A stretch of DNA of 64,000 bases. It comes from Chloroflexota bacterium (GTDB taxonomy: Bacteria; Chloroflexota; Anaerolineae; 4572-78; J111). Positions 34,881 to 43,266 of this stretch are shown piece by piece. The notes beneath the pieces were generated by a model. The model searched no databases. It had not been told where the DNA came from and worked only from the letters and a program-made list of their open reading frames with translations. The stretch spans positions 131,536-195,535 of the forward strand of contig BOKF01000013.1 of assembly GCA_016860845.1 (NCBI GenBank), read 5' to 3'. The position numbers and the translations under genes were made by a program. Each line of letters starts with the position of its first letter. Position 1 is the stretch's first letter.

Positions 34881-35489
34881 ATGGCCACTGAGGAAGCTAC
34901 ACCCTCAAACCAAAGTGAAATCAATGTCACCGGCCAGAGTGTCAATAATATCCAGGCTGATCATGTCAACGTGCGTTATGGCCGCACCGGCGATATTAAG
35001 GCTAATACGGTGACTGTTTCCCAGGCCGGGGCCGACCATATTGAAGGCAGCACCGTCGAACTGCGCCAGGCCGGAGCCAAAACTGTAAAAGGCTATCATG
35101 TCACCATCCGGCAGGGAGGGGTGGTGGAAGCCAGGGCTGATACCCTCTCTGTGAGCCAGGGAGGGGTCGTCTTTGCCGAAACCAAAGAGGCTAACCTGAC
35201 TGCCTCCAGCGCCGGGGCGATTCTGGCCAATGGGGATGTCACGTTGGATCAGAGCAGTGTCAAAGCTGTCTTGACCCGCGGGAACGTTAAGATGGACCAG
35301 AGTGGCAGCGGGATGGTGCTGGCCCGGCAAGTTTCGACGGGAAGCAACACCGGTGTGGTTTTGATGATTGCCGGGCGGGTTGACGGCCCGGTCAATGCGG
35401 TGTTTGGCCCGGCTGCCGGGGCGGCTTTTGGCGCAGTCTTTGCTCTGGCTATTGGCTTGATTTTGTGGATCAGAGGGCGGCTGGGGTAA
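34881..35489 (+). CDS. beta-solenoid-like protein with C-terminal membrane anchor
   Basis: A 202-residue protein with AGGAG before the ATG. Residues 25-165 consist of short repeats of about 12-18 residues with alternating polar/hydrophobic strands and Gly turns (VTVSQAGADHIEGSTVELRQ, then VTIRQGGVVEARADTLSVSQ, then DVTLDQSSVKAVLTRGNVKM). This pattern fits a right-handed beta-helix like bactofilins. A single TM segment (AAFGAVFALAIGLILWI) follows, ending in R-G-R-L-G. It might polymerise on the inner membrane as a cytoskeletal element. This is inference from pattern only. It lies between ndk and a small membrane protein gene. Confidence 0.65.
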   Translation: MATEEATPSNQSEINVTGQSVNNIQADHVNVRYGRTGDIKANTVTVSQAGADHIEGSTVELRQAGAKTVKGYHVTIRQGGVVEARADTLSVSQGGVVFAETKEANLTASSAGAILANGDVTLDQSSVKAVLTRGNVKMDQSGSGMVLARQVSTGSNTGVVLMIAGRVDGPVNAVFGPAAGAAFGAVFALAIGLILWIRGRLG

Positions 35490-35508
35490 AGTTGTCAAAG
35501 GATTGACC

Positions 35509-35799
35509 ATGCAAAAAACCATCTTGCGCTTGATATGGCCCTATTTACAGCGCTATCTGGCCAGATATGCTGCCGATTACCTGGAGCAACGGCGTCAACA
35601 GAAACGCCAACTGAAAGAGGAGGAGGCCCGTCTGGCCGAGCTGGCTCAGGATTTATCGCCGGCCATGTCCGCTGAACCGGGTAAGCATCCTCCATCGAAG
35701 CTTTTGACAGCCAATGTTGTCTGGTATACCCTGGCCGGCATCCTGCTCGGGAGCGCCTTAACCGTGATCCTGGCAAACGTACTGCGAGAAGAGACCTAA
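35509..35799 (+). CDS. small membrane protein with charged coiled N-terminus
   Basis: A 96-residue protein (ATG 35509, AAAGGA upstream). A basic amphipathic N-terminus (LRLIWPYLQRYLARYAADYL) and a highly charged helix (QRRQQKRQLKEEEARL) lead to one TM segment near the C-terminus (VVWYTLAGILLGSALTVIL). No family is recognised. Its stop overlaps the start of the NAD(P)HX repair gene by one base (TAATG), so translation is coupled. Together with the preceding solenoid protein it may form a membrane-associated pair. Confidence 0.65.
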   Translation: MQKTILRLIWPYLQRYLARYAADYLEQRRQQKRQLKEEEARLAELAQDLSPAMSAEPGKHPPSKLLTANVVWYTLAGILLGSALTVILANVLREET

Positions 35800-37475
35800 T
35801 GTATATTGTTACCACCCAACAAATGCAGGCCGCCGAAAAGGCGGCCGACGCTGCCGGCTTGAGCTACGAGCAGATGATGGAGAACGCCGGTCACGCTGTG
35901 GCCGAGGCGATTGCAGCCCACTTTGACATCAGTGGCGTGCGCGTCCTGGTCCTGGTTGGCCCAGGCAACAATGGCGGCGATGGGCTGGTGGTCGCTCGCT
36001 ACCTGGCCCAAATGGGAGCCACAGTCACGGTCTACGTGTGGCAGCGCCGGACGGATGGCGATAAGAATTGGGCCTTGCTGGATGCTGCCGGCGTGGAGAA
36101 GGTTATGAGCAGCGACTCCGACAGCCAGGCTCACCTGGCTCACTTGCTGGCCGAGTCAGGGGTGATTGTAGATGCGCTGCTGGGCACGGGTGTCTCCCGG
36201 CCTATCGAGGGCAGCCTGGCCCAGTTGTTGGATCAGGTCAAAACGGTGGTGGCTGAGCGGCGCGGCCTTGAGGAAGGAACGTTGGTAGAACCGGCCCGGC
36301 CCATATCCGACTCCGAGTTTGGCCCGGCGGTCGTGGCCGTAGATGTCCCTTCCGGCCTCAACAGCGATACCGGCGCGGTTGATCCCCATACCCTGACGGC
36401 CGATTTGACCGTGACCTTGGCTGCGGCCAAACGAGGCCATATCTTGCTGTCCGGCCCGGAAGTGACCGGCCAGTTGCTGGTAGGCGACATTGGCCTGACA
36501 GATGAGCATTACCCGGAAGATGTAACTTTACAGATGGCTACCCCGGCCAAAGTGGCGGCGCTGCTGCCGCCGCGTCCGGCCAGCGCCCACAAAGGCACGT
36601 TTGGAACGGCCCTGCTCGTGGCCGGTTCGATGAGCTATACCGGCGCGGCCATCCTGGCCGGACAGGCGGCCACTCGCAGCGGCGCGGGCCTGGTCACGCT
36701 GGCTCCGCCCCAGGTGATCCATCCGATTGTGGCCTCACGCCTGGCCGAAGCCACCTATATTCCTTTACCTCACGCGGAAGGGGCCATTGCCCCGGAGGCG
36801 ACCCGGCTTTTATTCTCAAAATTAGATGGCATAGACGCGCTGTTGATTGGGCCGGGGTTGAGCCAGGCGGCGCCAACCGTCGCCTTTTTGAAAGAGTTCC
36901 TTTCCGGCAAAGCGGGATTGCCTCAGCGGGCCGTGGGATTTCGCCAGCCGGAGGCCGAAACCTCTTCGCCGGATAAAAGCCCCTCCATCCCCCCCCTCAT
37001 CGTTGACGCCGACGCGCTCAATATTTTGGCCGGACTGGAGAAGTGGTGGCAGCTCTTGCCCCCTGACTGCATCCTCACCCCCCATCCCGGCGAGATGGCC
37101 CGGTTGATGGGGAGTACCATTAAAGATGTTCAGGCGCGGCGTTTGGAAATTGCCGGAGAAATGGCACAGCGATGGCAGCAGGTAGTGCTCCTGAAAGGAG
37201 CGCACACGGTCGTTGCTGCGCCGGACGGCCGGATGATGGTCCTGCCCTTTGCCAACCCGGCCCTGGCCAAGGCCGGTTCCGGCGACGTGCTGGCCGGGGT
37301 TATTGTCGGTTTGCGCGCGCAGGGGCTGGGGGCATTCGAGGCGGCGGTGGCCGGGGCTTACCTGCACGGTTTAGCCGGCGAACTGGCTCGTGAAAATTTA
37401 GGTGTAACCGGTGTGATCGCCGGGGATCTGGTGGGTTATTTGCCGTTAGCCTTGCGGGATATGTGTGGAGAGTAA
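35799..37475 (+). CDS. nnr: bifunctional NAD(P)HX epimerase/dehydratase
   Basis: A 558-residue metabolite-repair enzyme. The N-terminal YjeF-N half (~1-230) interconverts R and S NAD(P)HX; its GPGNNGGDGLVVARYLAQMG dinucleotide-binding motif is intact. The C-terminal half (~250-558) dehydrates S-NAD(P)HX using ADP or ATP. It carries HKGTFGTALLVAGSMSYTGA, LTPHPGEMARLMG and the catalytic NPALAKAGSGDVLAGVIVG. Both halves are complete, and the length is slightly above the ~500 usual because of a loop near 135-150 (RRGLEEGTLVEPARPISDSE) and one around 385 (PEAETSSPDKSPS). The start overlaps the upstream stop by one base. Confidence 0.95.
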   Translation: MYIVTTQQMQAAEKAADAAGLSYEQMMENAGHAVAEAIAAHFDISGVRVLVLVGPGNNGGDGLVVARYLAQMGATVTVYVWQRRTDGDKNWALLDAAGVEKVMSSDSDSQAHLAHLLAESGVIVDALLGTGVSRPIEGSLAQLLDQVKTVVAERRGLEEGTLVEPARPISDSEFGPAVVAVDVPSGLNSDTGAVDPHTLTADLTVTLAAAKRGHILLSGPEVTGQLLVGDIGLTDEHYPEDVTLQMATPAKVAALLPPRPASAHKGTFGTALLVAGSMSYTGAAILAGQAATRSGAGLVTLAPPQVIHPIVASRLAEATYIPLPHAEGAIAPEATRLLFSKLDGIDALLIGPGLSQAAPTVAFLKEFLSGKAGLPQRAVGFRQPEAETSSPDKSPSIPPLIVDADALNILAGLEKWWQLLPPDCILTPHPGEMARLMGSTIKDVQARRLEIAGEMAQRWQQVVLLKGAHTVVAAPDGRMMVLPFANPALAKAGSGDVLAGVIVGLRAQGLGAFEAAVAGAYLHGLAGELARENLGVTGVIAGDLVGYLPLALRDMCGE

Positions 37476-37488
37476 GAATCGGCCAAAA

Positions 37489-37517
37489 GGAAAAGAGCGC
37501 CCGGGGATGGGCGCCCT
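37489..37517 (+). terminator. Rho-independent terminator after nnr
   Basis: GCGCCC and GGGCGC pair around GGGGAT within AAAAGA...CCTTTTC flanks, 14 nt after the nnr stop. Confidence 0.75.
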
Positions 37518-37649
37518 TTTCAGCGATGATTGGAAACAAACTAAAGACTGTAGGGATTGTCTGAAGTGTAGCATCAGATTGTTATGAGATTGTTAAGGAG
37601 ACTTTAAAGCTTGGTTAAGCTTTTTGACCACAGATTTTGACGCAAAACA

Positions 37650-37680
37650 AAAGGCGAGGAAATGTTCCTCGCCTTTCCTT
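37650..37680. terminator. strong bidirectional terminator
   Basis: A perfect 12-bp stem AAAGGCGAGGAA/TTCCTCGCCTTT (37650-37661, 37665-37676) with a 3-nt loop is flanked by A and T tracts. It ends the minus-strand YtxH gene. Confidence 0.85.
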
Positions 37681-37695
37681 TTGGCTGAAAACTAT

Positions 37696-38070
37696 TTAAG
37701 ATTCAGCCGCATTATCTTTGGCGCGGTTGAGCGCCTGGGAGACCGTCTCTTTACCCCGGCTGATCGCTTCCGAAGCGGTGTGTTTGCCTTTTTCCAGGGT
37801 CTCTTTGCCCTTCTCTTGCAAACCCGCGACCTGGCCTTGCAAATGGGTCACCTGCTCTTGCAGCGAGGCCAGTTGGGACTGGGCTCGCTGGCGAGCTTCC
37901 ATCATCCCTTCTTCCGCCCGATCTTTGAATTCAAGGCTTTTGTCACGCAGTTGAGCCCGAGTTTCCTCGCCTGACTGCGGGGCCAGCAACAGGGCTAAAG
38001 CTGCTCCCACCAAACCGCCAATTACCAAACCGGCAAAAAATTCGACGCCGCCACTATTTTGGTCTGACAT
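37696..38070 (-). CDS. YtxH-domain stress-type membrane protein
   Basis: A 124-residue protein with AAAGGAG before the ATG. Residues 8-32 are one Gly-rich TM segment (FFAGLVIGGLVGAALALLLA) followed by P-Q-S-G-E-E-T-R, the exact YtxH/gas-vesicle-like signature. The rest is a long amphipathic coiled coil (RQRAQSQLASLQEQVTHLQG) with short repeats at the end (KGKETLEKGKHTASEAISRG). YtxH proteins are linked to general stress responses. The biochemical role is unknown. It is the last gene of a three-gene minus-strand group of small membrane proteins. Confidence 0.85.
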   Translation of the reverse strand: MSDQNSGGVEFFAGLVIGGLVGAALALLLAPQSGEETRAQLRDKSLEFKDRAEEGMMEARQRAQSQLASLQEQVTHLQGQVAGLQEKGKETLEKGKHTASEAISRGKETVSQALNRAKDNAAES

Positions 38071-38115
38071 AATTTGTTGCTCCTTTCAGTTTTACCTCAC
38101 CATTTTAAGTTAAAG

Positions 38116-38598
38116 CTAGCGCCGGAAGAGGGTCCGAAAGACCGCTCTCACTCCTGCAACGGCGCTCGCCGTAGTAATCACAGGTTTTACTGCCTGCTCG
38201 GATAAAAAGGCCGTAGTGCCACGGGCCGTGTTCAAGGTTGACTGCACTTGAGCCAGCATCGGCTTGATTTCTCGATTAAGCATCCCTATCAGATCATTGA
38301 TTTTGAGCACCAGATAAACGGTAACCACAACCAAAGCAATCAATAATAGTATAACCAGAAAGACACCCAAGCCCAAAAAGATAATGAAAATATCACGTAA
38401 AACTGCGGCGATGGGGGGATTCAAGAAAAGCCAGACCCCGAGTCCGCCAAAAATGAGAATCACAACGACGGCAGCGATAATTCCATAAATAATCGGACGT
38501 TTATCCATCGGCTTCGGCGAAAGTTCAGCCCAGCGATTATCTGCTTCAGTGTTATAATAAGCCTCACTTGCAACGGGGACAAAAGTTTCTTCAGGCAT
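38116..38598 (-). CDS. hypothetical two-TM membrane protein
   Basis: A 160-residue protein. A polar N-terminus (~1-33) precedes two long hydrophobic helices (IIYGIIAAVVVILIFGGLGV and FLGLGVFLVILLLIALVVVT). Then comes an amphipathic helix (IGMLNREIKPMLAQVQSTLN) and a basic end, R-T-L-F-R-R. The arrangement resembles DUF948-type proteins that often neighbour YtxH genes, as here (45-nt gap). The function is unknown. It probably works with the downstream YtxH protein in the envelope. Confidence 0.7.
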   Translation of the reverse strand: MPEETFVPVASEAYYNTEADNRWAELSPKPMDKRPIIYGIIAAVVVILIFGGLGVWLFLNPPIAAVLRDIFIIFLGLGVFLVILLLIALVVVTVYLVLKINDLIGMLNREIKPMLAQVQSTLNTARGTTAFLSEQAVKPVITTASAVAGVRAVFRTLFRR

Positions 38599-38685
38599 GC
38601 CTACTTTTCTCGATAATTATTAATGAGATTAGTCTCAACATTCTAACATGGTCTCCCGTTCTGAGAAAATTATCATCACCCTGAT

Positions 38686-38934
38686 TTAAACTTTCAACCA
38701 TTTCATCAGGAACAAACTGACCCAACTGGCAACTGTAGCCTCGACTACATGCACGGAGCCAATCATAAAGACATTCAGCTCCAGCAAATTGCCTAATGCC
38801 TGCCCAACCCCAAAGCCAATAATCCCGGTTAAAAAGTAAATGACTAAATCCCGGGTGGTTTTGCCCTGCCAGAAATGGAAGAACGCGCCATAAATGCCAC
38901 CCAACAAAACTGAGAGCAACAGATACGGAGCCAT
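38686..38934 (-). CDS. small membrane protein downstream of mnmA
   Basis: An 82-residue protein starting 3 nt after the mnmA stop, so it is probably translated by coupling. It has three hydrophobic segments (LLLSVLLGGIYGAFFHFW, VIYFLTGIIGFGVGQALGNL, ATVASWVSLFLM). It is rich in Gly in the membrane, with a lone Lys-Thr-Thr-Arg loop. No family is recognised. Its link with tRNA thiolation is positional only. Confidence 0.65.
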   Translation of the reverse strand: MAPYLLLSVLLGGIYGAFFHFWQGKTTRDLVIYFLTGIIGFGVGQALGNLLELNVFMIGSVHVVEATVASWVSLFLMKWLKV

Positions 38935-38937
38935 AAA

Positions 38938-40032
38938 TTACCGGGGAGGGAGAGATTTCTCGATGATGCCGCCGCCGAGAATTTGATCGCCCTCAAAAAA
39001 TACGACAGCCTGTCCCGGCGTGATGTCACGCAGCGGCGACGCAAAGACCAAGCGGGCGCGGGCCTCCGGCAGCGGGGTCAAAGTGGCTTCCACTTCCCTG
39101 GCCTTGTAGCGGATTTTGGCCGTGATTTGGATGGATCCAGCCGGAGGACGACCGCCGATGTATGTCACCTGGCTGGCGGTCAACTCGGCTTGGCCCAACT
39201 CGACCAGGCCGCCGACGACCAAGCTGTTGGTGGCATTGTCCAGATGCAGGACATACAGCGGTTCGGGCGCGGCCAAACCCAGGCCCTTGCGTTGGCCGAT
39301 GGTGTAGAAGGCCAGGCCTTGATGCTGGCCCAATACCTTACCGCTGCTATTGATAATCGGGCCGGGCTGGACGACTTCCGGGGCACGGCGCTGTAAAAAG
39401 GCGCGATAATCACCCTGGCCCAAAAAGCACAAATCCTGGCTGTCAGGCCGGTTGAAAACAGGCAGCCGCCTGGCCTCGGCAAATTGGCGGATTTCGGCTT
39501 TGGTGTGCCGGCCCAGGGGAAACATGACCCGTGCCAAGCGCTCCTGGGTTAAGGTATACAAAATATAGCTCTGGTCTTTGGACGGGTCAATGCCTTTAAG
39601 CAACTGAAAGCCGCCATCACTGCCCTGCTGTACCCAGGCATAGTGGCCTGTGGCCAGGTAATCGCCGCCGAGGCTGATCGCTTCCTTCAGTAGCTTGTCA
39701 AACCGAATATCGCGGTTGCAGACCACGCAAGGATTGGGGGTCACGCCCTGGGCGTAGCCCTCAATAAAGAAGTCAACGACGGTCTGCTTGAAGGTCTCCT
39801 TGTAGTCGCGGACAAAGAAAGGGATGCCGAGTTGGTCGGCGACGCGGCGGGCATCGGCGACGGCATCGGGCGTGCAGCAGCGATTGGCTGCCCCGCCTGC
39901 CTCGGCCCACAGCCGCAGCATCAAGCCGATGACTTCATAGCCCTGCTCAACCAGCAGCGCCGCCGCCACCGAACTATCCACGCCGCCGCTCATGGCGACG
40001 ACGACTCTTTGGGTGCTACCGTTATTTGTCAT
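38938..40032 (-). CDS. mnmA: tRNA-specific 2-thiouridylase MnmA
   Basis: A 364-residue ATP-dependent enzyme that puts sulfur on U34 of Lys, Glu and Gln tRNAs. ATG 40032 is taken as start; an in-frame GTG at 40050 is possible and neither has a strong ribosome site. Landmarks are the PP-loop VAMSGGVDSSVAAALL, catalytic Cys in TPNPCVVCNRDIRF near 105, the second Cys in SQDLCFLGQGDY near 205, ATGHYAWV and TIGQRKGLGL. It lies 95 nt downstream of a cysteine desulfurase gene that can supply the persulfide, a common pairing. The gap holds a C-rich hairpin repeat. Confidence 0.95.
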   Translation of the reverse strand: MTNNGSTQRVVVAMSGGVDSSVAAALLVEQGYEVIGLMLRLWAEAGGAANRCCTPDAVADARRVADQLGIPFFVRDYKETFKQTVVDFFIEGYAQGVTPNPCVVCNRDIRFDKLLKEAISLGGDYLATGHYAWVQQGSDGGFQLLKGIDPSKDQSYILYTLTQERLARVMFPLGRHTKAEIRQFAEARRLPVFNRPDSQDLCFLGQGDYRAFLQRRAPEVVQPGPIINSSGKVLGQHQGLAFYTIGQRKGLGLAAPEPLYVLHLDNATNSLVVGGLVELGQAELTASQVTYIGGRPPAGSIQITAKIRYKAREVEATLTPLPEARARLVFASPLRDITPGQAVVFFEGDQILGGGIIEKSLPPR

Positions 40033-40057
40033 TGGTATTAAAATGATCACCGAGCAC

Positions 40058-40112
40058 CGACCCCCACCCTAACCCTCCCCCTAAGAGGGGGAGGGAAAGG
40101 AGGGGGTGGCAG
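40058..40112. repeat. C-rich/G-rich inverted repeat between desulfurase and mnmA
   Basis: CGACCCCCACCCT and AGGGGGTGGCAGTCG flank an inner CCCTCCCCCT/AGGGGGAGGG hairpin. It resembles the dispersed repeat at 23371-23431 and could attenuate or process the transcript between the two sulfur genes. Confidence 0.65.
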
Positions 40113-40127
40113 TCGGCGGTCACTCCT

Positions 40128-41309
40128 CTAGGCTGACTCATAGGCTGGATTGAGTTGGCGCACTTTCTGAATAACGTCGGGCAGGATTTCCAGCACGGTG
40201 TCAAGGTCAGCTTCGGCAGTTTGCCGTCCGACGGTCAGGCGCAACGCGCCGAGGGCTAAATCGTGCGGGAGGCCCATCGCCGTTAGCACGTGGCTGGGTT
40301 CGGGCATGCCGGTGGTGCAGGCGCTACCGCTGGCGGCCTCGACGCCGGCCATATCCAGGTGCATCAGCATGGCGTCAGCCTCGCAGCCCTCGAAGACAAA
40401 ACTGGCGTGGTTAGCCAGCCGCTGAGTGGGATGGCCGGTCAAGTGACTGCCGGAGATCGTTCCCAGGACGCTGGCTATCAGGTGGTCGCGCAGCCCCGCT
40501 TGCCGCGTGTTTTCCGCCGGGCGCTGGGCCTGGACCAGTTCCAGCGCCTTGGCAATACCGACAATATACGGCACATTTTCCGTGCCGGGCCGGCGGTTGT
40601 TTTCGTGGCTGCCGCCGGTAAAGGGCGACAGCAGCGGCGTGTTCTTACGCACGTACAAGATGCCGATGCCTTTGGGCGCATAAATCTTATGACCCGAAAT
40701 CGCTAACAGATCAACATTCAACAGGTCTACATTCAACGGTTCGTAAGCCGCGGCCTGGACCGCGTCGGTGTGGAAGGCAATACCCCGCTCGCGGGCCAGC
40801 GCCCCAATTTCGGCAATCGGCTGTAAAGAGCCGACCTCGTTGTTGGCGTACATCACGCTGATCAGCACCGTCTCCGGCCGGATGGCGGCGGCAATGTCGG
40901 CAGGATTAACCACACCGTAACCATCTACCGGCACAACCGTCTGCTCAAAACCGAACCTGTCGCACAACTGGTTGAAGGTGTGATCTACAGCATGGTGCTC
41001 GATAGGGGTGGTAATCAGATGATTGCCTCTGCCGGCCTGGTGCTGCACCCAGGCCACGCCACGAATGGCGATGTTGTCGCTCTCGCTGCCGCAGGCGGTG
41101 AAGACGATTTCTTTGGGCGAGCAGCCCAGAATGTCGGCCACGGTGCGGCGAGCGTCGTCAATAGCGCGGGCGCTGGCGCGGGCCTGTTTGTGCAAGCCGG
41201 AGGCATTGCCGTAAATCTGGCTAAAATAAGGCAGCATCACCTCGACCACCTGCGGGTCCGTAGGGGTTGAGGCAGCGTGATCTAAATAAATTTCTCTTTG
41301 TGGACTCAT
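40128..41309 (-). CDS. cysteine desulfurase (IscS/NifS type)
   Basis: A 393-residue PLP enzyme that removes sulfur from L-cysteine as an enzyme-bound persulfide. Visible sites are IYLDHAASTPTDP at the N-terminus, the PLP-stacking THIS-like HHAVDH, the Schiff-base lysine in AISGHKIYAPKGIGI near 205, and the active Cys in ASGSACTTGMPEPSHVL near 330 with a short class I loop. It is the normal length for the family. It is encoded directly upstream of mnmA, so it probably serves tRNA thiolation as well as Fe-S assembly. No IscU or IscR gene is nearby. Confidence 0.95.
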   Translation of the reverse strand: MSPQREIYLDHAASTPTDPQVVEVMLPYFSQIYGNASGLHKQARASARAIDDARRTVADILGCSPKEIVFTACGSESDNIAIRGVAWVQHQAGRGNHLITTPIEHHAVDHTFNQLCDRFGFEQTVVPVDGYGVVNPADIAAAIRPETVLISVMYANNEVGSLQPIAEIGALARERGIAFHTDAVQAAAYEPLNVDLLNVDLLAISGHKIYAPKGIGILYVRKNTPLLSPFTGGSHENNRRPGTENVPYIVGIAKALELVQAQRPAENTRQAGLRDHLIASVLGTISGSHLTGHPTQRLANHASFVFEGCEADAMLMHLDMAGVEAASGSACTTGMPEPSHVLTAMGLPHDLALGALRLTVGRQTAEADLDTVLEILPDVIQKVRQLNPAYESA

Positions 41310-41344
41310 AGCATCACCTTAAAACTTTAACTTTCAGGAAGATT

Positions 41345-41397
41345 GGAAGGCTGGAAGACTGGAAAGTTTTCTCAACCTTCCCAACTTCCAGCCTTCC
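41345..41397. repeat. GGAAGGCTGG-family intergenic hairpin, copy 3
   Basis: GGAAGGCTGGAAG (41345-41357) is matched exactly by CTTCCAGCCTTCC (41385-41397), in the leader of the cysteine desulfurase gene. Confidence 0.85.
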
Positions 41398-41444
41398 AGC
41401 ATAGTTAACTATACCCAAAAAAGCCCCTATCCCCAAACGCTACC

Positions 41445-42437
41445 TTAACCCTTGACCAGCCGGGCCAATTTATTCAACTCCACGTCAATGCCCATGACGA
41501 TGATCGCCGCGCCAGGGAGCAGCTTGGTATCAGAGTTGGGATGGGCCAGCCGGGTCTGCTCCGGGTGAGAAAAAGCCAGGACGGTGACATTGAGCTGGGC
41601 TTCCCGCAGGGTCAGGCCGGCCAGCGGTGAATGGGAGCTGACGATAAATTCTTCCAGGCGCATTTGCTGGCCACCAAACTCTAAGACGCCGTCCAGAAAG
41701 CTGGTTACATTGGGATGGGTCAATAGTTGAGCCACCCGCCGCCCGGCAATGGCATAGGGCGAGATGACAGTACCGGCCCCGGCCCGCTCCAACTTGGGGA
41801 TGGATGCTTCCGAATTGCAACGGGCGATAACTTGCAGGTCTGGTCGCATGCTTTTGGCGGTGAGGACGATAAAGACATTCTCGGCATCGGAGTTGGCCGC
41901 CGCCACCAGCGAACTGGCCCGCTCGATGCCGGCCTCGCGCAGAATGCGTTCGTCGGCGGCATTGCCGAGGATAGCCGGCAACCCCAGGTGATGGCATTTT
42001 TCAATCACCTCACCGCTTTGATCAATGACGATAAACGGGGCGTTGCGAGCCTTCATTTCGTTAGCTAACGAGCGTCCCATCCGGCCAAAGCCGCAAATGA
42101 TGCAGTGCTGGGTAATCTGGGCCAATGCTTTACGCCTCCTGCGCTCGTGAAACTGCTCTTGCAGTTCGGCTGAGGTAAACAACTCGATCACTTTGCTGAT
42201 CGAATAGGTGGCTATAATGACACCAAAAACAATCAAGGCCAGGGTAAAAATACGCCCCTCGGTGGAGAGGGGCCTGACCTCGCTGAAGCCGATGGTGGCC
42301 ATCGTAATGACGGTCATATAGAGGGCCTCGACAAAAGTCCAGCCCTCGATGAGCATATAGCCGCTGACGCCAAAAATCAGCAGCGCAGCCAGGAGGTAGA
42401 CAACCAGAAGATTGGACTGCTTGAAAAAGATATTCAT
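41445..42437 (-). CDS. RCK-domain potassium channel, MthK-like
   Basis: A 330-residue protein. Two TM helices flank a pore loop with the filter MATIGFSEV (T-I-G-F in place of T-V-G-Y-G), as in several prokaryotic two-TM/RCK channels. An arginine-rich linker (HERRRRKALAQ) leads to a TrkA-N Rossmann domain (HCIICGFGRMGRSLANEM, then PFIVIDQSGEVIEKC and GNAADERILREAGIE). A TrkA-C-like domain closes the protein. It probably gates K+ or a related cation in response to nucleotide or Ca2+ binding at the RCK domain. The aberrant filter could lower K+ selectivity. It has no functional partner nearby. Confidence 0.88.
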   Translation of the reverse strand: MNIFFKQSNLLVVYLLAALLIFGVSGYMLIEGWTFVEALYMTVITMATIGFSEVRPLSTEGRIFTLALIVFGVIIATYSISKVIELFTSAELQEQFHERRRRKALAQITQHCIICGFGRMGRSLANEMKARNAPFIVIDQSGEVIEKCHHLGLPAILGNAADERILREAGIERASSLVAAANSDAENVFIVLTAKSMRPDLQVIARCNSEASIPKLERAGAGTVISPYAIAGRRVAQLLTHPNVTSFLDGVLEFGGQQMRLEEFIVSSHSPLAGLTLREAQLNVTVLAFSHPEQTRLAHPNSDTKLLPGAAIIVMGIDVELNKLARLVKG

Positions 42438-42577
42438 CGGTGATGGGACCGGTGAAGGAGAAAGGACACCAAAATTCGGCAGTAGGCAGACAAACCGAAC
42501 TGCGACAAAGTTCCCGACTATCAGAGATGGTTAAAAATCATGGGGCAGCAGGTAGTACGAAGGGCTTCTAATAGCTT

Positions 42578-42895
42578 TTACGGCTGAGTAGCCTGCCTCT
42601 GTTGAAGCCATCGTTCAAATGAGGCCTGGCTCTCCCTTGATTTCTTGCCAAGCAGCAAGCCTTCAACTCCAATATCTTCATCTAAGTCAGGCCAATGGAT
42701 ACCATAACCTGCACCGCTGATTTCAAAGTTAGCTCGCTCTACTGGCGTCCCATAGCTTAAGCGAGGATACCAACCGATTGGGACAGCAATGGTGCGACCA
42801 TCTTCCAGATCAACAGCCAATGTGTCATCTGTTATGGACACACTGGCAATTCTAACCAAGGTGAGGGTTTGGATGACAGAATCGATCCCATTCAT
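42578..42895 (-). CDS. DUF2442 protein
   Basis: A 105-residue protein. The central ITDDTLAVDLEDGRTIAVPI and GWYPRLSYGTPVER, followed by GAGYGIHWPDLDEDIGVEGL, are the diagnostic DUF2442 motifs. It overlaps the upstream DUF4160 gene by 44 nt in another frame, and no better internal ATG exists, so translation is probably coupled. DUF4160-DUF2442 pairs are widespread and suspected to be toxin-antitoxin-like, but no activity is established that I know of. The C-terminal Q-Q-R-Q-A-T-Q tail is disordered. Confidence 0.85.
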   Translation of the reverse strand: MNGIDSVIQTLTLVRIASVSITDDTLAVDLEDGRTIAVPIGWYPRLSYGTPVERANFEISGAGYGIHWPDLDEDIGVEGLLLGKKSRESQASFERWLQQRQATQP

Positions 42896-43106
42896 TTCTC
42901 AATGTCTCCAGATTGTCTCGCACAATCCATTCAATATCCCGTAGTTCTTTGCGATTGAAGCCATAATTCTCAGCCAAGGACACATCAGGGTCAAGCCAAA
43001 ATTTTGCGCTCATCTTCTCTCGATCAATGTGCATATGGCGCGGTTCATCACAGTCATAGGAGTAGAAGTAGAAACGGTAGGGGCCAGGACGTAAAGTTGT
43101 TGGCAT
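42852..43106 (-). CDS. DUF4160 protein
   Basis: An 84-residue protein with the DUF4160 signature YRFYFYSYDCDEPRHMHI, then KFWLDPDVSLAENYGFN and the end ELRDIEWIVRDNLETL. The E-P-x-H-x-H motif is the family hallmark and could bind metal. It is the first of a two-gene unit with the DUF2442 gene. The region has a lower GC content and no shared function with neighbours, consistent with a mobile small module. Confidence 0.85.
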   Translation of the reverse strand: MPTTLRPGPYRFYFYSYDCDEPRHMHIDREKMSAKFWLDPDVSLAENYGFNRKELRDIEWIVRDNLETLRNEWDRFCHPNPHLG

Positions 43107-43266
43107 GTTTTTGAGGCTTCAAAAGGTAAAAATCCGTGATGGTTAATTATTGTAGCACAAACTCGGGCGACACGGTAAATTCATTCATAGTGATAGGACC
43201 CGCTCAATTCAATTGTCCGAAAGTGTTAAAGCTTTTATCAGGTTAATGGGGTTTACAATTAGTCCA

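Noticed and set aside
40690..40740. Tandem N-V-D-L-L duplication in the cysteine desulfurase
   Set aside because: The segment has the same length as the usual L-N-V-x-x-L-x-V-D-L-L before S-G-H-K, so there is no insertion.
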